From JAFAHD01 sp035654355 (GTDB lineage Bacteria > Vulcanimicrobiota > Vulcanimicrobiia > Eremiobacterales > Eremiobacteraceae): 64,000 nucleotides of DNA. Both the position numbers and the translations under genes were made by a program. The stretch lies in the NCBI GenBank assembly GCA_035654355.1, contig DASRXC010000002.1, positions 1-64,000 on the forward strand, given 5' to 3'. The notes under the pieces were generated by a model. It ran no database searches. It saw nothing but the letters and a program-made list of their open reading frames with translations, and was not told where the DNA came from. Positions 27,131 through 36,196 of the stretch are shown piece after piece (within the stretch, counting starts at the first letter, position 1; each line of letters opens with the position of its first letter).

Positions 27131-28987
27131 ATGGCAGAAATGGATTACGACGTCATCGTCATCGGCGGCGGGCATGCCGGCTGCGAAGCCGCGCTTGCAG
27201 CGGCGCGGATCGGCGTGCGTACGCTCATCATCACGGGCCGATTTGACACGATCGGACTTATGCCGTGCAATCCCTCGATCGGTGGTCCGGCGAAGGGCCA
27301 GCTGGCACGCGAAGTCGACGCGCTCGGCGGCGAAATGGCGCGGTGCATCGACGACACCTACCTGCACATGCGCTGGTTGAACGAAAGCCGAGGTCCTGCA
27401 GTGCGCGCGCTGCGCGCGCAGGCAGACAAAGCCGCATACGCGCGCCGCATGCGTCGCGCGCTTGAATCGCAATCAGGGCTCTCATTGCTGCAGGCGTTCG
27501 TCGTCGATCTGTTGACCGATGCGACCGGAATCGCAGGCGTCATCCTCGATGACGGCTCGACGGTTCGCGCGCGCAACGTCGTGTTGTCCGCCGGCACGTT
27601 CATGAGCGGAAAGATGTTCGCGGGCGAGACGAGCAGCGCGGGCGGCCGCGTCGGCGAAGCGCCGAGCATCGGATTGTCCGACGCGTTGCGCCGCATCGGT
27701 TTTCCGACGGGGCGGCTCAAGACCGGCACGCCGCCTCGCGTGCACGCGAATTCGATCGATTTTACCAAGACCGACGTGCAGCCGCCGAGCGATCGGCCCC
27801 TGACGTTCTCATATCGAAGCGAGCCGCGCTTCCCGGGTCCGCAATTGCCTTGTCACATCACCTCGACCGGCGAGCGCACGCACGAGTTGATCCGCGCAAA
27901 CCTGCATCGCTCGCCCATGTATGGGCTTCATTTGATCGAGGGGATCGGGCCGCGCTACTGCCCCTCGATCGAAGACAAAGTGATGAAGTTCACGCACAAT
28001 CCGTCGCATCAGATTTTCCTCGAACCTGAGGGTTGGGCAACAAAGTGGGTCTACGTCGGCGGCTTTTCGACGTCGCTCCCGGCCGAGGTGCAGCTGGAAA
28101 TGCTGCACACGCTTCCGGGCTTGGAGCGAGCCGAGATGCTGCGGCCAGGCTACGCGGTCGAATATGATTTTGTGCCGCCGACCGAGCTAGGAGCCAGCCT
28201 CGAGACCAGAAGGTTGCCAGGCCTGTTCCATGCCGGCCAAGTCAACGGCACGTCGGGGTACGAAGAGGCCGCTGCGCAAGGTATCGTCGCGGGCATCAAT
28301 GCCGCGCGGCGCGCTCGAAGCCAGGCTCCGCTTAGGTTTGAGCGCTCCGGCTCCTACATCGGCACCCTCATCGACGACCTTATCACCAAAGGCGCGCCTG
28401 AGCCGTACCGCATGCTTTCATCGCGGGCCGAGCACCGGCTGCTGTTGCGTCACGACAACGCGGACGAGCGGCTTACGCCAATCGGCCGCGAAGCCGGCCT
28501 GATCGACGATGCGACGTGGGCTGCCTACGAAGGGCGGATGGAAACGCTGGCCGCCGAGCGGCGCCGCCTCGAGGCGACCAAGGCATCGGCGGAACTCGTC
28601 GCCCATTTCAGCGCCGAGCCGGGCACGACGCTCGCAGCACTGCTGCGCCGTCAGGACGCCACCTACGAGCGAATCGCCGGCGACGAGCCGCTTTCTGCGG
28701 ACCTCGGGGACCGGCTAACCACGACGATTCGCTACGAGGGGTACATCAAGCGCCAGGCGCTGGCCGTCGAGCGGATCGCAAAATCGGAGCACCTGCAAAT
28801 CCCAGCCGACTTCTCATATGCCGAGTGCCGCGGGCTCTCTCGTGAAGCGCGCGAGAAGCTCAATGCGCAGCGCCCGCGCACGCTCGGCCAAGCGGGCAGG
28901 ATTCCAGGCGTGACATCTGCTGACGTCGCCGTGCTCTCGGTCTTCTTGCACCGGTTCGCCCGCGAGCTGACCCCTGCGTCCGCGTGA
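27131..28987 (+). CDS. mnmG: tRNA uridine-5-carboxymethylaminomethyl modification enzyme MnmG
   Basis: FAD- and NADH-dependent partner of MnmE (GidA). The 618-residue protein starts with the dinucleotide-binding fold DVIVIGGGHAGCEAALAAAR, contains CNPSIGGPAKG, the GTPPR motif and PALLRRxxAxYERI-like C-terminal helices, and ends in a helical MnmE-binding domain (YIKRQ, REKL). I chose ATG 27131, which gives the usual very short tail before the Rossmann motif; a GTG at 27095 would add 12 unconserved residues. The stop overlaps the GTG of rsmG. Confidence 0.95.
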   Translation: MAEMDYDVIVIGGGHAGCEAALAAARIGVRTLIITGRFDTIGLMPCNPSIGGPAKGQLAREVDALGGEMARCIDDTYLHMRWLNESRGPAVRALRAQADKAAYARRMRRALESQSGLSLLQAFVVDLLTDATGIAGVILDDGSTVRARNVVLSAGTFMSGKMFAGETSSAGGRVGEAPSIGLSDALRRIGFPTGRLKTGTPPRVHANSIDFTKTDVQPPSDRPLTFSYRSEPRFPGPQLPCHITSTGERTHELIRANLHRSPMYGLHLIEGIGPRYCPSIEDKVMKFTHNPSHQIFLEPEGWATKWVYVGGFSTSLPAEVQLEMLHTLPGLERAEMLRPGYAVEYDFVPPTELGASLETRRLPGLFHAGQVNGTSGYEEAAAQGIVAGINAARRARSQAPLRFERSGSYIGTLIDDLITKGAPEPYRMLSSRAEHRLLLRHDNADERLTPIGREAGLIDDATWAAYEGRMETLAAERRRLEATKASAELVAHFSAEPGTTLAALLRRQDATYERIAGDEPLSADLGDRLTTTIRYEGYIKRQALAVERIAKSEHLQIPADFSYAECRGLSREAREKLNAQRPRTLGQAGRIPGVTSADVAVLSVFLHRFARELTPASA

Positions 28988-29691
28988 GCTCTTCGTCGGA
29001 CCTCGAACGGGGTCTGGCGGAGCTCGGTTTCGCGGATCCGGCCGCATTGGCGGAGCGCTTCCGGACCTTCGGCCGGGAGCTCATCCGAGCGAACCAAGAG
29101 ACGAACCTCGTCGGGGCGCATTCTGAGGACCAGCTCGTGTCTGCCCACTTTCTGGACAGCCTTGCGCCCCTGGCGGGTGAGCGGCTGGTCGGGCCGGTTG
29201 TGGACGTCGGTAGCGGTGCGGGCCTGCCCGGAGTCCCGGTCGCGTTGGCCTTCCCACGTCTCTCCATCACCCTCGTTGAGCCGCGGACCAAGCGCGCCGC
29301 CTTCCTCACGGACGTCGTCCGAAGCCTCGGGCTGGTGAATGTCTGCGTCGACCGCCGCTCGGCGCAGACGGCCGCGCGCGGAGACTTGCGCGACGCGGCT
29401 CAGACAGCGTTGGCGCGGGCCCTCGCACGACCCGCTATGGCGCTCGACCTCGCCTTGCCCCTGGTCAAGCCGGGCGGGCGCCTTTTTCTCTACGGCGGCC
29501 GGGAGGCTCGCTTAGATACCACGGCGCTCGACGCGATCGCCCGCAATGCGTCGGTCCTCGTGGAGGCCCGGCCCGTCCACGTTCCGTACCTTGAGGCCGA
29601 GCGACATGTATGGATCGTCCGCAAGCAGGGCGCAACCCCGCCCGACCTTCCCCCGTCTGCGCGCGCTCGACGCCGAAGCGCCTCGGCCTAG
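28984..29691 (+). CDS. rsmG: 16S rRNA (guanine-N7)-methyltransferase RsmG
   Basis: RsmG methylates G527 in the 530 loop of 16S rRNA using S-adenosylmethionine. The 235-residue product has N-terminal helices with NQETNLVG, the SAM motif VVDVGSGAGLPGVPVALAFP and FLTDVVRSLGL after LVEPRTKRAAFL. The C-terminus is Arg- and Pro-rich. It overlaps mnmG by four bases (GTGA) and is followed by a parS-like sequence beginning three bases after the stop codon. Confidence 0.93.
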   Translation: MSSSSDLERGLAELGFADPAALAERFRTFGRELIRANQETNLVGAHSEDQLVSAHFLDSLAPLAGERLVGPVVDVGSGAGLPGVPVALAFPRLSITLVEPRTKRAAFLTDVVRSLGLVNVCVDRRSAQTAARGDLRDAAQTALARALARPAMALDLALPLVKPGGRLFLYGGREARLDTTALDAIARNASVLVEARPVHVPYLEAERHVWIVRKQGATPPDLPPSARARRRSASA

Positions 29692-29693
29692 TA

Positions 29694-29709
29694 CGTTTCA
29701 CGTAAAACA
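29694..29709. other. parS: parS-like centromere site
   Basis: CGTTTCACGTAAAACA matches the widely conserved bacterial parS palindrome TGTTTCACGTGAAACA at 14 of 16 positions; the two differences are the first base and one base right of the centre. It is about 2.2 kb upstream of parB and about 7 kb from oriC, where parS sites are expected. Confidence 0.7.
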
Positions 29710-29732
29710 ATTTTATATATCGGGACGTTCTC

Positions 29733-31109
29733 GTGATATCGCCGACTGAGATCGAGTCGCTGCTCATCGCGGCATTCCCCGAAGGCGGCTTGTTCGCAGT
29801 TGGAGGCACGGTCCGCGATGCCGTGCTCGCCGACTTAGGCCGGCCGCAAACCCCCCAACCCGACCTCGATTACTTGGTCGCTGGCGTGCCGCTCGCAGCC
29901 ATCCTCGATCGGTTGTCAACACTTGGCAATGTAGAGGTCGTCGGGGCATCATTCGGGGTCATCAAGTTCACGCGCCAGGGCCGCACGGTCGATATCGCGC
30001 TTCCCAGGCGGGAGCGATCGACCGGTCCGCTTCACCGCGATTTCGACATTGAGTCAGGGCCCGATGTCCCCCTTGACGAGGATCTTGCGCGGCGTGATTT
30101 CCGCATGAACATGATGGCCCGCGACCTGCGGACACAGGGGATCGTCGATCCATACGGCGGCCGTGCCGACCTCGAGCGCAGCCGGCTCGACACGCTGCGC
30201 GCTGAGGCCTTCGAGGAAGATCCACTGCGCATCTTGCGCGGGGCGCAGTTCGCGGCGCGCTTCGAGCTCACGCCGACGCCGGCGGCGCTGGCTGCGATGC
30301 GCGCCGCGTCCGAACGCGTCGCGACGGTCGCGCCCGAGCGAATCGCTGACGAACTGATCAAGCTGCTCACGCTGGCCGCGCGGCCCAGCCAAGGGATCGA
30401 GCTCTTGCGCGAGACCGGCGCACTCGCGCAGATCATGCCAGAGTTGATCGAGGGTTGGGACGTCGAGCAGAACCAGTTCCACGCCTACACAGTGTACTAT
30501 CATAGCTTGCACGCGGTCGACGCCGCGCCGCCGGACCTGGTCGTGCGGCTCGCGGCCCTGCTGCACGATGTCGGCAAGCCGCGTACGAAGGAGGGCCCTC
30601 ATTTCTATGGCCATCAGCAAGTTGGGGAAACGATGTCGCGGGAGCTGCTGACAAGGCTGCGCTTCGCGGGAGACGTCGTCGACCGCGTCTGCCTGCTGAT
30701 CCGCAACCACATGTACTCGACTGCCGATGTCATCAGCGACGCCGGCATCCGCCGCTTCATCAAGCGCGTCCGCCCTTCGAACCTCGAGGATCTCTTCACA
30801 TTGCGACGCGCGGACATCATCGCGAGCGGCCTCCCGCGCCACGATCGCGGCGAGAACGAACGGTTCGAAGAACGCGTCAACACGATGTTGCGCAATCACC
30901 CAGCGTTTGACATCGCTCATCTGGCAATTGGCGGCGCGGACGTGATCGCGGTGATGATCGACCTCGGCTTGGCGACGCCGGGCTTCAAAGGCGACGATCG
31001 CGTCGGTGCGGCGCTGCGGGCATGCCTCGAGGAGGTCCTAGAAGACCCCGCTCGCAATCAGCGAGACGTCTTGCTGCGCTTCGTTCGCCGTTTCTTTGAG
31101 GGCAATTAG
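29733..31109 (+). CDS. cca: CCA tRNA nucleotidyltransferase / poly(A) polymerase family with HD domain
   Basis: Class II nucleotidyltransferase that adds or repairs the 3' CCA end of tRNA (or a poly(A) polymerase relative). The 458-residue product has the N-terminal palm with GGTVRDAVL and a DLDYLV motif, the RRDFRMN motif, EEDPLRILRGAQFAARF, and a C-terminal HD domain with LAALLHDVGKP. HD-containing Cca enzymes often have added phosphatase activity. GTG start; it lies 24 nt after the parS-like site in front of parA, a common location. Confidence 0.88.
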   Translation: MISPTEIESLLIAAFPEGGLFAVGGTVRDAVLADLGRPQTPQPDLDYLVAGVPLAAILDRLSTLGNVEVVGASFGVIKFTRQGRTVDIALPRRERSTGPLHRDFDIESGPDVPLDEDLARRDFRMNMMARDLRTQGIVDPYGGRADLERSRLDTLRAEAFEEDPLRILRGAQFAARFELTPTPAALAAMRAASERVATVAPERIADELIKLLTLAARPSQGIELLRETGALAQIMPELIEGWDVEQNQFHAYTVYYHSLHAVDAAPPDLVVRLAALLHDVGKPRTKEGPHFYGHQQVGETMSRELLTRLRFAGDVVDRVCLLIRNHMYSTADVISDAGIRRFIKRVRPSNLEDLFTLRRADIIASGLPRHDRGENERFEERVNTMLRNHPAFDIAHLAIGGADVIAVMIDLGLATPGFKGDDRVGAALRACLEEVLEDPARNQRDVLLRFVRRFFEGN

Positions 31110-31127
31110 GTCCGCATACCGGGACAA

Positions 31128-31913
31128 ATGCCACGACATAATCCACATAACGGGACGCATCGCGTCATAGCCGTCGCCAATCAAAAGGGCGGCGTCGGCA
31201 AGACTACGACCGCGGTGAATCTCGCCGCCGCCCTTGCGGCGCGCGGGCGACGCGTCTTGCTGATCGACATCGACCCGCAGGGAAATTCGACCACCGCGCT
31301 CGGCGTGGAAAAAACACGCGTCGAGCGCTGCGTCTACGACGTGCTGCTCAAGAACGCGGCGCTCGGCGACGTGACGATCGCGACCAAGGTCGAGGGGCTG
31401 TCGCTCGTGCCTGCGACCTTGAATCTCGCGGGCGCAGAGCTCGAGCTCGTGTCAGCGCTGTCGCGCGAACAGCGCTTGCGCACCGCACTGCGCATCGCGC
31501 GCGGGAAGTACGACGACATCGTCATCGACTGTCCGCCGTCGCTGGGCCTGCTGACGCTCAACGCGCTCACTGCCGCAGACTGGCTCATCATTCCGGTGCA
31601 AGCCGAATACCTGGCGCTCGAAGGGCTCGGCCAATTGACGGGCGTCATCGAGCTCGTGCGCACCCACTTGAATGAAGAGCTGCGCATGATGGGCGTGCTC
31701 ATCACGATGTATGACGGGCGCACGAATCTGGCGACGCAAGTCGTGGCCGAAGTCGAGAACTATTTCCCGGGCGAGGTTTTCGCGACGCGCATTCCGCGGA
31801 CGGTGCGCCTTTCAGAAGCGCCCTCGTACGGCGCGCCGATCGCGACCTTCGATCCCAAGAGTAAAGGAGCCGCCGCCTATGCGGCGCTCGCCGACGAGGT
31901 GCTGGCACGATGA
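31128..31913 (+). CDS. parA: chromosome partitioning ATPase ParA (Soj)
   Basis: ParA moves ParB-bound origins apart by a nucleoid-bound ATPase gradient. The 261-residue protein has the deviant Walker A KGGVGKTTT (two Lys), the DIDPQGNSTTALG segment and the IDCPPSLGLLTLNAL motif. It lacks the large N-terminal domain of plasmid ParA proteins, as expected for chromosomal Soj. It overlaps parB by four bases. Confidence 0.95.
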   Translation: MPRHNPHNGTHRVIAVANQKGGVGKTTTAVNLAAALAARGRRVLLIDIDPQGNSTTALGVEKTRVERCVYDVLLKNAALGDVTIATKVEGLSLVPATLNLAGAELELVSALSREQRLRTALRIARGKYDDIVIDCPPSLGLLTLNALTAADWLIIPVQAEYLALEGLGQLTGVIELVRTHLNEELRMMGVLITMYDGRTNLATQVVAEVENYFPGEVFATRIPRTVRLSEAPSYGAPIATFDPKSKGAAAYAALADEVLAR

Positions 31914-32785
31914 GCAAAGCGCAGCGCGGCCTCGGCCGCGGCCTTGGCGCTCTTTTCCCGGGCGCAACCCCGCAAGAACGTCCAGCGGGGGCCCGCACCG
32001 TCATCCCGATCGCGCTCTCGGACATCGCGCCAAATGCGAATCAACCCCGGCGCTCGTTTGACCGCGCGGAGTTGGATTCGCTGGCGCAATCGATGAAGGC
32101 CAATGGCATCCTCGTGCCGGTGCTCGTACGGCCCAAACGCGACGGGCCGGCGCACTACGAACTCATCGCCGGCGAGCGCCGCTGGCGGGCCGCCAAGCTC
32201 GCAGGCCTGCGCAGCATTCCCGCGCTCGTGCGCGAGTCGCACGACGGCGAGGCGATCGAACTCGCGCTGCTCGAGAACCTGCAACGCACCGATCTGAACG
32301 CGATCGAAGAAGCGGTCGGCTATCGCCAGCTCATCGCCGAGTACGACTTCACGCAGGAGCGCCTCGCGAACCGTTTGGGCAAAAGCAGGCCGGCGGTCGC
32401 GAACGCCCTGCGCCTGCTTTCTCTCCCCGATTCCGTGCAAGCGCTCGTGCGCGACGGCAAGCTCTCCGGAGGCCACGCGCGCGCGCTTGCGACGCTGTCG
32501 GGTCCCAAGGCCGAGCGCCTGGCGCGCGAAGCGGTCGCCAAAGGGTGGAGCGTGCGCGACATCGAGCGCGCAGCATCGCAGGCCAGCGGCAAGACGGGCA
32601 CGGCGCGTACGCACGTCGCACATCCGCTGCCGCCGGATCTGGCCGATGTCGAGACACGCTTGCGCTTTGCGCTCGCAACGCGGGTTGCGCTCAAACCGGG
32701 CGCGCGGGGTGGCACGCTCGAGATCCATTACGCTGACGACGACGAACTGCAACGCATCGTCGATCGGATCTGCCCGGAGGAATGA
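31910..32785 (+). CDS. parB: chromosome partitioning protein ParB (Spo0J)
   Basis: ParB binds parS, spreads as a CTP-dependent clamp and stimulates ParA. The 291-residue product starts with the ParA-contact motif RGLGRGLGALFPG and has the CTP-binding GERRWRAAKLAG motif, LLENLQRTDLN, a helix-turn-helix (QERLANRLGKSRPAVANALRL split by the recognition helix) and a C-terminal dimerization part. A parS-like site lies upstream at 29694. Confidence 0.95.
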   Translation: MSKAQRGLGRGLGALFPGATPQERPAGARTVIPIALSDIAPNANQPRRSFDRAELDSLAQSMKANGILVPVLVRPKRDGPAHYELIAGERRWRAAKLAGLRSIPALVRESHDGEAIELALLENLQRTDLNAIEEAVGYRQLIAEYDFTQERLANRLGKSRPAVANALRLLSLPDSVQALVRDGKLSGGHARALATLSGPKAERLAREAVAKGWSVRDIERAASQASGKTGTARTHVAHPLPPDLADVETRLRFALATRVALKPGARGGTLEIHYADDDELQRIVDRICPEE

Positions 32786-33603
32786 TGAAACGCGCGCGCT
32801 CGATCGGCATCATCATACTAACGCTGTGCATGCTCGGTGCGACGCCTGCGCCGACCACCGAGAAGCCGGACAAAGGTGCAGTCGATGCGGTGAACGCCTA
32901 CATCAACGCGCTTGTCAAGCACGACTATAACGCGGCGTTCGCGCTGCTGGCGTCGGGCCAACAGTCGTATTTCGGCAACGTCGAGAACTTCGCGTCGAAT
33001 ATGCAATCGACGCAGTACACGATCCATAAGTTCTCCCTGATCAGCGCGTTGTCACACGGCGAGATCGTCGAGTTCACGTCGCAAGAGGACGTCACGTTCC
33101 TCGACGTCAACACGCGGCACCCCATCAGTGCGACAGTCAAGGATCCATACTTCGTGCTCCACGAGAACGGTTCGTGGCGAGTCAAACAGCTGTACCAGCC
33201 GTGGAAGTCCTATGCACCGGAGATCACGGGCAGCGCGCAAGGCATCACCGTAACGGTGCATCGCGTTCAGTTCTTCGACAAGCGCGTCCAGGTGGATTGC
33301 ACGGTGCTCAATGGGACCTCAACTCCGGTGCAGGTGTTGCCGCTCGGCAAGAGCGTGCTCGATGTCGGCGGCGCGAAGATCCCCGCGCTGAACTCAGCGA
33401 CGTTCCCGCTGAACAATGTTGCGTTTTTCGAAGGTCTGCGCCTCATGCCGAAGCAGCAAACGTCGGGCTACATCAACTTTCCCGTCGCGCAGAAGACGGA
33501 CGAGAATCAGACGCTCACCCTTACCGTGGCGCCGGCGATTTTTGACGGCGAGGAACAGACATTCGCGATCGTCGTCGGACCAATCCGTTTGAATAAAATG
33601 TAG
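32785..33603 (+). CDS. secreted protein with NTF2-like and immunoglobulin-like (DUF4352-type) parts
   Basis: About 272-residue exported protein with an N-terminal signal segment (SIGIIILTLCMLGATPAP). The first half (about 30-150) resembles NTF2-like or DUF4878-type domains: AVNAYINALVKHDYNAAFALL, then a WRVKQLYQPW end. The second half (about 155-272) is beta-rich with VQVDCTVLNGT, similar to DUF4352 domains. Two adjacent ATGs exist (32782 and 32785); the second has better spacing from GGAGG. It overlaps the parB stop. No specific function can be named; a cell-surface or periplasmic role is inferred. Confidence 0.65.
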   Translation: MKRARSIGIIILTLCMLGATPAPTTEKPDKGAVDAVNAYINALVKHDYNAAFALLASGQQSYFGNVENFASNMQSTQYTIHKFSLISALSHGEIVEFTSQEDVTFLDVNTRHPISATVKDPYFVLHENGSWRVKQLYQPWKSYAPEITGSAQGITVTVHRVQFFDKRVQVDCTVLNGTSTPVQVLPLGKSVLDVGGAKIPALNSATFPLNNVAFFEGLRLMPKQQTSGYINFPVAQKTDENQTLTLTVAPAIFDGEEQTFAIVVGPIRLNKM

Positions 33604-33611
33604 CTGCGGCG

Positions 33612-33630
33612 CGGCCCGCCAGGCGGGCCG
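33612..33630 (+). terminator. strong GC hairpin after the gene ending at 33603
   Basis: A 9-bp perfect inverted repeat (CGGCCCGCC / GGCGGGCCG) lies 8 nt after the stop. Only a weak T-content follows (TTGAGCGCCTTT), so it may be a poor intrinsic terminator or a stabilizing 3' hairpin. Confidence 0.5.
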
Positions 33631-33789
33631 TTGAGCGCCTTTGCTAGCCGGAGGATATGCCCGAGAGCGCTTCGAACCGCCCGCTCAGCCGGTCAAGTCA
33701 CGCAACGCGCGGTCGAGCCAATACGAGGCGCTGCACGGACGTGTTGCTTTATCATCGCGCCGGCACGTGTGGACGAAAGAGGGCTTGCG

Positions 33790-34317
33790 ATGCAAGTTAT
33801 GCGGCGGTCGGTTGTCGCGCTTGGTATGGCGGCTATCCTGGCGCTTACGGGTTGCGGCGGCCTGGGCGTGAACATCGGATCGGGCCCATCGCGCGGCTCC
33901 GCGGTCGTCAACAAGGTCGGCATCTCGGTCCAAAGCGGCGTGAACATCTACAACGTATCGCGCAACGCGTTCATACTGCTGGTTTCGACCGCGTACTACC
34001 AGTTCGGCAGCCAGATGTACGTCTCGGCGACCCAGAGCGGCCCGTGGAATATCATCAACAGCAGCACAGTGTTCCCGTTCAACCTTACCGCGCCCGCATG
34101 CCCAGGCAGCGTCGGAACGATCAACATCTTCTATGGCTGCGCTGCGAAAGCGACCTTCACGGGCGCGATTCTATTGTTCAACGCCGATTGCGCCACGCCG
34201 TACCGCGGCCAGTCGACGCAGAACATCTGCGTGTTCGGCTTTGCGCCCGGCACCGCCGGCATTCAAGCGCAAGTCGCGGGCGTTTCGTCATCGGTCATCA
34301 CTGTCAACGTACAATAA
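33790..34317 (+). CDS. small lipoprotein of unknown function
   Basis: 175-residue lipoprotein: start ATG preceded by AGAGGG, Arg-Arg signal peptide, lipobox LALTGC (Cys21). The rest is predicted to be beta-rich with several cysteines (ACPGSVGTINIFYGC, NADCATPYRG, NICVFGF) that could form disulphides outside the cytoplasm. I do not recognise the family. The region contains SVQSGVNIYNVSRN and ends with AGVSSSVITVNVQ, reminiscent of an immunoglobulin-like fold. Earlier in-frame starts would add an unlikely Arg-rich tail. Confidence 0.65.
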   Translation: MQVMRRSVVALGMAAILALTGCGGLGVNIGSGPSRGSAVVNKVGISVQSGVNIYNVSRNAFILLVSTAYYQFGSQMYVSATQSGPWNIINSSTVFPFNLTAPACPGSVGTINIFYGCAAKATFTGAILLFNADCATPYRGQSTQNICVFGFAPGTAGIQAQVAGVSSSVITVNVQ

Positions 34318-34386
34318 TCAACCGCGTTTCCGGAATGTCGAAGGGGCCGGCGTGAACCGGCCTCTTTCTTTCATCACCGCACTGAA

Positions 34387-36135
34387 ATGATCATAGAGCT
34401 TATCTCGGCGGTCGTCGTGTTGGCGGCGTCCAACGGCGGTCCGACCGCACCGACCCCGTCGCCAGGGCAGCCGCAGCCGACATCAACGCCGACATCCGCA
34501 GCGCCATCGCGCACGCCGGGGCCGACCCTTGCGCCGACGCTGGCGCCCACTCCAACGCCGGCACCTACCGCGGTGCGGCCGGCTTCGGTCGCAATCGTGT
34601 GGCACGTCGTGGCAGCGCCCTCGAGCGACCAGAGCGTTCGCGCCGCCGCCATCGCATTGTCTGCGCCCGACACGCTCGGAGCGATCGAACGCGCGCTGCG
34701 CGCCCATCCGCGCGCGCGCTTCTCGCTCGCGATCGACGCAAGCGCTCTCGCCGGCTTGCAAAGCGCCGCTGAGGGCGACAGCGCGCTGCAGGCGATGGTC
34801 GCCGGCCATCTCGTCGGCGGCGCCCGTGCTGACATGCTGCGGGTGCTCGCCCAAGTACCAGTCTTCGACTCGTCGCTGGCCATGACGCCCGCGGCTCGCC
34901 GCTACCGATCGCTCGCCGCGGCAGCCCCACTCGCGCTGGCCGGTCAACGCTCGGCGACATTCACCGCCGTTGACTACGTCGAATTGGCCGGCTTGGGCGC
35001 GCTCACGCGTCTTGCCGCCGTGGGTCAGCTGGGCTCGCTAGCGAGCGATCTTGACAAGAGCACGCTCACTGATGCGCAGGCCGCTGCCGCGGTTGCGCAG
35101 TTAGCGGCCGTCGATCGCACGACCCTGGACGAACTTAAACAGCTCGCGCTCTCGGGGCAGCTCGAGCTCATCGCCGATCCTGCAGGCGAGCCGATCCTGC
35201 CCTTGCTGATCGACGGCGGCGGAAAGAGCGGCGCCAATATCGTCATGACCGGCGCCGGAGCGGACGCAGCAACGCTCAGCGACCAGGCGTTGCATGGAGT
35301 CGAGGCGCTACAATCAGGTGCTGCCGGTGTGTACTCGCCGCACGGCGCATACGACGACGCGACGGCCACTATGCTCGCGCAGCACCACGCGACGTTTGCG
35401 CTGTTCTCAGACCGCGTCTTACGTTCGTCGCCGATCGGTGGCTCGCGCGAGGCTGTGCTAGCCGCCGACTCAGGCGCCTACCACGCGTACGCGCTGCATG
35501 CCGCTGCCGGCCCCGCCTTGTCGGCGTTGTTTTGGAGCCAAGACGATGGCACCGCGCTCAGCGTGCTTCCGCCGGGGCTTCCGGCCGGAGCCATGGGAGA
35601 GCGCGTGAGCGAGCTCGCGCGGACGGCAGGCGCGCGCGGCGGAGACATCATCGTTTTGCGAATTGAAGGAGAAGGGCTTTGGAACCGCCGCGCGGATCGC
35701 GCGCACGTCGTCGATGCACTCGCCGCAGCCCTCTCCGATCGGGTCACATCGGTGACGGTCGCGCAGTATATCCACATCCATCCGCCGACCCTATCGTCGT
35801 TCGGATTTGCAGCGGCGGCAGATGCGGGCAGCCTCGCGTATTGGATGGGAACGTTGAATCAGGCGAAGATGTGGACTGCGCTTGGCGACGCACGCCAGGC
35901 GGCCGGCGGCGACGCAGCGCTTGCGCGCGAGGGCACGCGAGCAGCCTTATTCGAAGCAGAAGCATCGCGCTTTTACCTCACACCTAACATGATCGCGCCG
36001 CAGAGCGAGGTCGATCGTTTGATGGGGCAATTCCGCTCGCTCATCGCACGCATCTATCAAACCTCAGGCAAATCAGCGCCGGCATCGATCGCGCCGCTGA
36101 GCCCCGAGCCGACGCCCCCAAGACCACATCAATGA
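34387..36135 (+). CDS. degenerate GH57-like protein with Pro/Thr-rich linker
   Basis: 582-residue exported-looking protein. After a short hydrophobic N-terminus comes a Pro/Thr/Ser-rich linker (about 18-65), then a domain whose landmarks follow GH57 glycosidases in order: VWHVV (H73), RARFSLAIDASAL, EPILPLLID (268-276, compare HPILPLL), SPHGAY (317-322, where GH57 has PSEG), FSDRVLRSS, and RIEGEGLW (426-432, where GH57 has DGENAW). The nucleophile Glu position and the Asp of DGE appear changed, so hydrolase activity is doubtful. The C-terminus (ASRFYLTPNM... IYQTSGK) also resembles GH57. Function unknown. Confidence 0.6.
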   Translation: MIIELISAVVVLAASNGGPTAPTPSPGQPQPTSTPTSAAPSRTPGPTLAPTLAPTPTPAPTAVRPASVAIVWHVVAAPSSDQSVRAAAIALSAPDTLGAIERALRAHPRARFSLAIDASALAGLQSAAEGDSALQAMVAGHLVGGARADMLRVLAQVPVFDSSLAMTPAARRYRSLAAAAPLALAGQRSATFTAVDYVELAGLGALTRLAAVGQLGSLASDLDKSTLTDAQAAAAVAQLAAVDRTTLDELKQLALSGQLELIADPAGEPILPLLIDGGGKSGANIVMTGAGADAATLSDQALHGVEALQSGAAGVYSPHGAYDDATATMLAQHHATFALFSDRVLRSSPIGGSREAVLAADSGAYHAYALHAAAGPALSALFWSQDDGTALSVLPPGLPAGAMGERVSELARTAGARGGDIIVLRIEGEGLWNRRADRAHVVDALAAALSDRVTSVTVAQYIHIHPPTLSSFGFAAAADAGSLAYWMGTLNQAKMWTALGDARQAAGGDAALAREGTRAALFEAEASRFYLTPNMIAPQSEVDRLMGQFRSLIARIYQTSGKSAPASIAPLSPEPTPPRPHQ

Positions 36136-36158
36136 ACCCCGTTGAGGGCAAACGCGTG

Positions 36159-36189
36159 TTCTCCACAGCGCGTGTGGATATGTGGATAA
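36159..36189. promoter_or_regulatory. DnaA-box cluster upstream of thiD
   Basis: TTCTCCACA (36159-36167, one mismatch), TGTGGATAT (36173-36181) and TGTGGATAA (36181-36189, exact reverse of TTATCCACA). The first and second form an inverted repeat around GCGCG; the second and third are tandem. The group ends 7 nt before the thiD ATG, so DnaA binding could control thiD-trpS. Confidence 0.6.
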
Positions 36190-36196
36190 CTCCATT

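Noticed and set aside
33657..34355. 232-codon plus-strand frame with GGAGG just before its ATG
   Set aside because: It overlaps the lipoprotein gene in another frame, the GGAGG is too close to the ATG, and the protein is Arg-rich without a pattern.
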